From Anaerohalosphaeraceae bacterium (GTDB lineage: Bacteria > Planctomycetota > Phycisphaerae > Sedimentisphaerales > Anaerohalosphaeraceae), in contig JBBFLK010000007.1 of assembly GCA_037479115.1 (NCBI GenBank), forward strand, positions 1-64,000: a stretch of DNA of 64,000 nt. Direction: 5' to 3'. The notes beneath the pieces were generated by a model. It did not search any database, was not told where the DNA came from, and saw only the letters and a program-made list of their open reading frames with translations. The translations under genes and the position numbers were made by a program. Positions 61,319-64,000 of this stretch are shown piece by piece. Each line of letters begins with the position of its first letter. The first letter of the stretch is position 1.

Positions 61319-61743
61319 AATCGATATGGATGCTGGCCGCCGCCGAAACGCCGGCGGAGCAGACGGAAGTCATCACCGCCCAGCCTCAGACAGAGGGCAA
61401 AACGGAGACCTCGATACTGGAACAGAAAACCGCCGGTGAGCCGGGCGAGGGGCCGGACAGGCCTCAGCCGAATCCGTGGGTTCAGATGCTGCCGTTTTTC
61501 ATCATTCTGATTGTGATGTATCTGCTGCTGTTTCGAGGCCCCCGACGCAAACAGCAGGAACATCAAAAAATGGTGTCTTCTCTGAAGAAAAATGACCGCG
61601 TCCGAACCATCGGCGGCATCTACGGAACGGTGGTGGATGTGCGGCCGGATGAAATCGTTCTGAAAGTGGATGAGTCCACCAATACGAAAATCCGGGTGAT
61701 TCCGTCGGCCATTGCCACGGTGATTACAGACGAAAAGAAATAA
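61315..61743 (+). CDS. yajC: Preprotein translocase subunit YajC
   Basis: 142 residues, longer than usual (near 110) because of a Pro/Glu/Thr-rich N-terminal stretch of about 50 residues. One membrane helix (MLPFFIILIVMYLLLF) followed by RGPRRKQQEHQKMVSSLKKNDRV and a small beta domain (RTIGGIYGTVVDVRPDEIVLKV), as in YajC. Accessory to SecDF. ATGA overlap with tgt. Confidence 0.92.
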   Translation: MKSIWMLAAAETPAEQTEVITAQPQTEGKTETSILEQKTAGEPGEGPDRPQPNPWVQMLPFFIILIVMYLLLFRGPRRKQQEHQKMVSSLKKNDRVRTIGGIYGTVVDVRPDEIVLKVDESTNTKIRVIPSAIATVITDEKK

Positions 61744-61782
61744 CGGCAACGCAAAGGATTAACTCTCAGACAGGAACCCATT

Positions 61783-64000
61783 ATGAATAAGAACTTAATC
61801 TGGAAATTGCTTCTGATTGCGGTACTGCTGATTTTGGCTTTTTGGGTTGTTTATCCTCCGCAGGAACGGCTGAAACTGGGCCTGGACCTGGCCGGCGGCA
61901 CCAGTTTGATTTATGAAATCGACACGACGGGGCTTACCGCCGAGGAGCGCAAAGGGCTGGCCGAAAGCATGATTCCCATTCTGATGAAGCGAATCGACCC
62001 GACGAACATGGCCAACATCGTGATGCGTCCTCAGGAGGATACCCGGATTGAGATTCAGCTTCCGGTTGCCAGTCCGGAGACCCGCCGCAAACGGCAGGCG
62101 TTTCAGGAGGCGATTCAGAGTCTGGAACGGGACAATCTGAATCTGCTCCAGATCAAAAAGGCGCTGTCTCTGCCGAAAGAGGAGCGGCAGGCCCAGCTGA
62201 CGGCAATGGCTCAGGGCCATCCGGAGCGGCTCGCTGTTTTGACGGCTTTGGCCGAAACATATGACTGGCGGACTTCGCTTCAGAATGAGCGGGACCAGGC
62301 GTGGGCCCAGATGGAAGCCCTGCTTGCGCCGCTTCGGGAGCAGGGGTTGGATACCGATACCATCCAGTCCAACATTGCTCTGTGGAATGAACAGCCGCAA
62401 GAGCGGCGAACGGAGGCGATGAAGGGGTTTGTCAAGTGGCTCAAGCCCGCCGAACCGGCTCAGGAGGAGCTGACGGAGGAACAGACGGCCCTGCTGGATG
62501 TTCTGCAGCAGTATTTGGCGTTTTACGGCCGTTGGGCCATGTCGGTCAACGAATTAACTCGGCCGATAGACGGGGCCAATGTCCGGTGGAATAAGGCCGT
62601 TGCCGACCTGAATCGGCTGAATCTGAATCTGCAGCAGCTGCAGGATATTCTCGACCTGCCGGCCAATTCGGCCCGTCGGCGGGAAGCCCTGGACGAGCTG
62701 AAAAAGCAGTTTCCGGATCGGGCGGAAAAACTCAGTCAGGTGGAAAAACTCTTTGAGGACTACCGCAAGGTAGCCGGCCTGCTGGATGACCCGGAGGACC
62801 TCAAGCGGATGCTGAAGGGCGCCGGTGTTCTCGAATTCCGGATTCTGCCGACCCCTGACGACGGCCGAACCAACATGGATGAGATTCGCGGCTATCTGGA
62901 AGCCCTTCGTTTAAAAGGACCGCGACAGGCCTCCGACGCCAAATATGTCTGGGTCGAAATTGAGGACCCGGCCAACTGGCCGCAGGGGCTGGGAATTGTA
63001 GGCACGTTTGGGGATAAGCAGTACGTGCTGGCCAGCAATCAGCCGAAGGAATGTATGCTGCATTCTCCGGACAAAAAATGGAGGCTTCGGCGGGCATCCC
63101 CGACGCGGGACGACAAAGGACATCGGGCTATCAGCTTTACATTTAATCAGACAGCCGCCAATCTGTTTTTCAATCTGACCCAGTCGAATCTTGGCCGACC
63201 GCTGTGCATCATTCTGGATGACAGGGCTCTGTCGGCTCCGACCATTCGGGCGGCCATCAGCACACAAGGAATCATCGAAGGCCGATTCAGCCCCACGGAG
63301 CAGATGGATTTGGTTAACAAACTTAACGCCGGTTCGTTTCGGGCCAAGCTGTCGGAAGTGCCGATCTCCGAAAAAACCATCGGTCCCCTGCTGGGAGCTG
63401 ACAATCTGCGGCAGGGCCTTCGAGCCGGGTATACGGGGCTGATAGCCGTCGGAGTTTTCATGCTTTTCTATTACCTGCTGGCCGGAGTGCTCGCAGATAT
63501 TGCCCTGATGCTGAACCTGCTGTTTGTTCTGGCGATGATGGCGGCCTTTAATGCCACGTTTACGCTGCCGGGCATCGCCGGTTTAATCCTGACAATCGGC
63601 ATGAGCGTGGATGCCAACGTGCTGATTTTTGAACGAATCCGCGAGGAGCAGAAACGCGGCTCGGCCCTTCGTGCGGCGATTGCCAATGGTTACGGTCGGG
63701 CTTTTCGGACGATTTTTGACGCCAACCTGACTACATTCGGCGTTGCCTTTATTCTGCTGATGGTGGCCTCGGAGGAAATCAAGGGATTTGCCATCGTTTT
63801 GATGCTCGGTATTGTGTCGAGCATGTTTACCGGATTGTTTGTCACGCGGGTGATTTTTGATTTTCTGATCAGCCGCAGGATTCTGACTCAGCCGCTGAAA
63901 ATGTTTGCTCTTTTCCAGCAGGTTCGTGTGGACTGGATGAGTCTTCGGCCGGTGTTTCTGGTCATTTCCGGAACGCTGATGCTCGGCGGTCTGGCGGTTT
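61783..64000 (+). CDS. secD: SecD-SecF fusion protein translocase subunit (partial, runs off the right edge)
   Basis: At least 739 codons, open to the window end. First helix (about 5-24), LKLGLDLAGGTSLIYE, then an unusually long segment (about 110-345) rich in charged helices before GAGVLEFRILP (from 346). The SecD core (about 346-690) has AISFTFNQTAANLFFNLT, GSFRAKLSEVPISEKTIGPLLGADN and five helices, with SVDANVLIFERIREE. After the last SecD helix the frame continues (LISRRILTQPLKMF, then WMSLRPVFLVISGTLMLGG), which is the start of a SecF domain. So the protein is a SecDF fusion. Ribosome site CAGGAACC. Confidence 0.92.
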   Translation, partial: MNKNLIWKLLLIAVLLILAFWVVYPPQERLKLGLDLAGGTSLIYEIDTTGLTAEERKGLAESMIPILMKRIDPTNMANIVMRPQEDTRIEIQLPVASPETRRKRQAFQEAIQSLERDNLNLLQIKKALSLPKEERQAQLTAMAQGHPERLAVLTALAETYDWRTSLQNERDQAWAQMEALLAPLREQGLDTDTIQSNIALWNEQPQERRTEAMKGFVKWLKPAEPAQEELTEEQTALLDVLQQYLAFYGRWAMSVNELTRPIDGANVRWNKAVADLNRLNLNLQQLQDILDLPANSARRREALDELKKQFPDRAEKLSQVEKLFEDYRKVAGLLDDPEDLKRMLKGAGVLEFRILPTPDDGRTNMDEIRGYLEALRLKGPRQASDAKYVWVEIEDPANWPQGLGIVGTFGDKQYVLASNQPKECMLHSPDKKWRLRRASPTRDDKGHRAISFTFNQTAANLFFNLTQSNLGRPLCIILDDRALSAPTIRAAISTQGIIEGRFSPTEQMDLVNKLNAGSFRAKLSEVPISEKTIGPLLGADNLRQGLRAGYTGLIAVGVFMLFYYLLAGVLADIALMLNLLFVLAMMAAFNATFTLPGIAGLILTIGMSVDANVLIFERIREEQKRGSALRAAIANGYGRAFRTIFDANLTTFGVAFILLMVASEEIKGFAIVLMLGIVSSMFTGLFVTRVIFDFLISRRILTQPLKMFALFQQVRVDWMSLRPVFLVISGTLMLGGLAV

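Overview
The window reads as one continuous chromosomal segment of a Gram-negative, strictly anaerobic or microaerophilic bacterium of the PVC superphylum, most plausibly a planctomycete of the Phycisphaerae type (inference from gene content; no 16S is present). Pointers are a TIGR04137-like small basic protein (39888-40145), a TPR protein ending in two RNA-polymerase alpha-CTD-like modules (57576-58871), lipid A genes (lpxI, lpxD), a FloA/NfeD membrane operon, and several short proteins with no obvious relatives outside this group. Gene density is high, overlaps of the ATGA type are common, and no insertion sequence, prophage, CRISPR array or rRNA is visible.

Region 1 (341-14769) is a compact nitrogen-fixation island, all on the + strand: nifA; a 399-base control region with a clear sigma-54 -24/-12 promoter and a three-copy upstream repeat; then nifH-nifI1-nifI2-nifD-nifK-nifE-nifN-nifB-[2Fe-2S] ferredoxin-nifV-modA-modB-modC. 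It holds the structural genes, FeMo-cofactor assembly, homocitrate synthesis, molybdate uptake and two layers of control: NifA with sigma-54, and post-translational control by the PII-like NifI1/NifI2. NifD and NifK have the clostridial-like architecture (long alpha subunit with an insertion, short beta subunit). No nifS, nifU, stand-alone nifX or nifL is present.

Region 2 (24013 down to 14937, - strand) is a long run of co-oriented genes that begins with a strong sigma-70 promoter and an intrinsic terminator placed ahead of pyrK, so it looks attenuated: pyrK, pyrD, a small unknown gene, a YggU/DUF167 gene, a transglutaminase-like/TPR protein, an AsmA-like protein, mnmA, a family 9 glycosyltransferase, lpxD and lpxI.

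Region 3 (24341-32654) is a signalling neighbourhood: two overlapping receiver-only regulators, a PBP4-type carboxypeptidase, two CNNM/CBS membrane proteins, a soluble histidine kinase, a third receiver, an 88-residue unknown protein and a large TPR protein.

Region 4 (40995 down to 32846, - strand) carries a SPOR-like membrane protein, the small basic protein, a class I aminotransferase, a Na/Pi cotransporter with PhoU domain, NfeD1a, NfeD1b, FloA and a membrane-anchored unknown. Divergent from it, on the + strand, is the fatty-acid operon rpmF-plsX-fabH-fabD-fabG-acpP-fabF (41326-46947).

Region 5 (47055-64000) contains a Ca2+/Na+ antiporter, a corrinoid-protein reactivator, an unlisted 26-residue Arg/Lys-rich ribosomal-type protein, an ECF sigma operon, a rhomboid protease, tRNA-Tyr, a trpB2 gene with a TrpR/YerC-type regulator, ResB/CcsA cytochrome c assembly genes (ccsA probably starting at AUU), the TPR/alpha-CTD protein, SpoIID-like, tgt, yajC and the start of a SecD-SecF fusion that runs off the right edge.

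All calls come from reading the sequence and from remembered family motifs. No database search was run.
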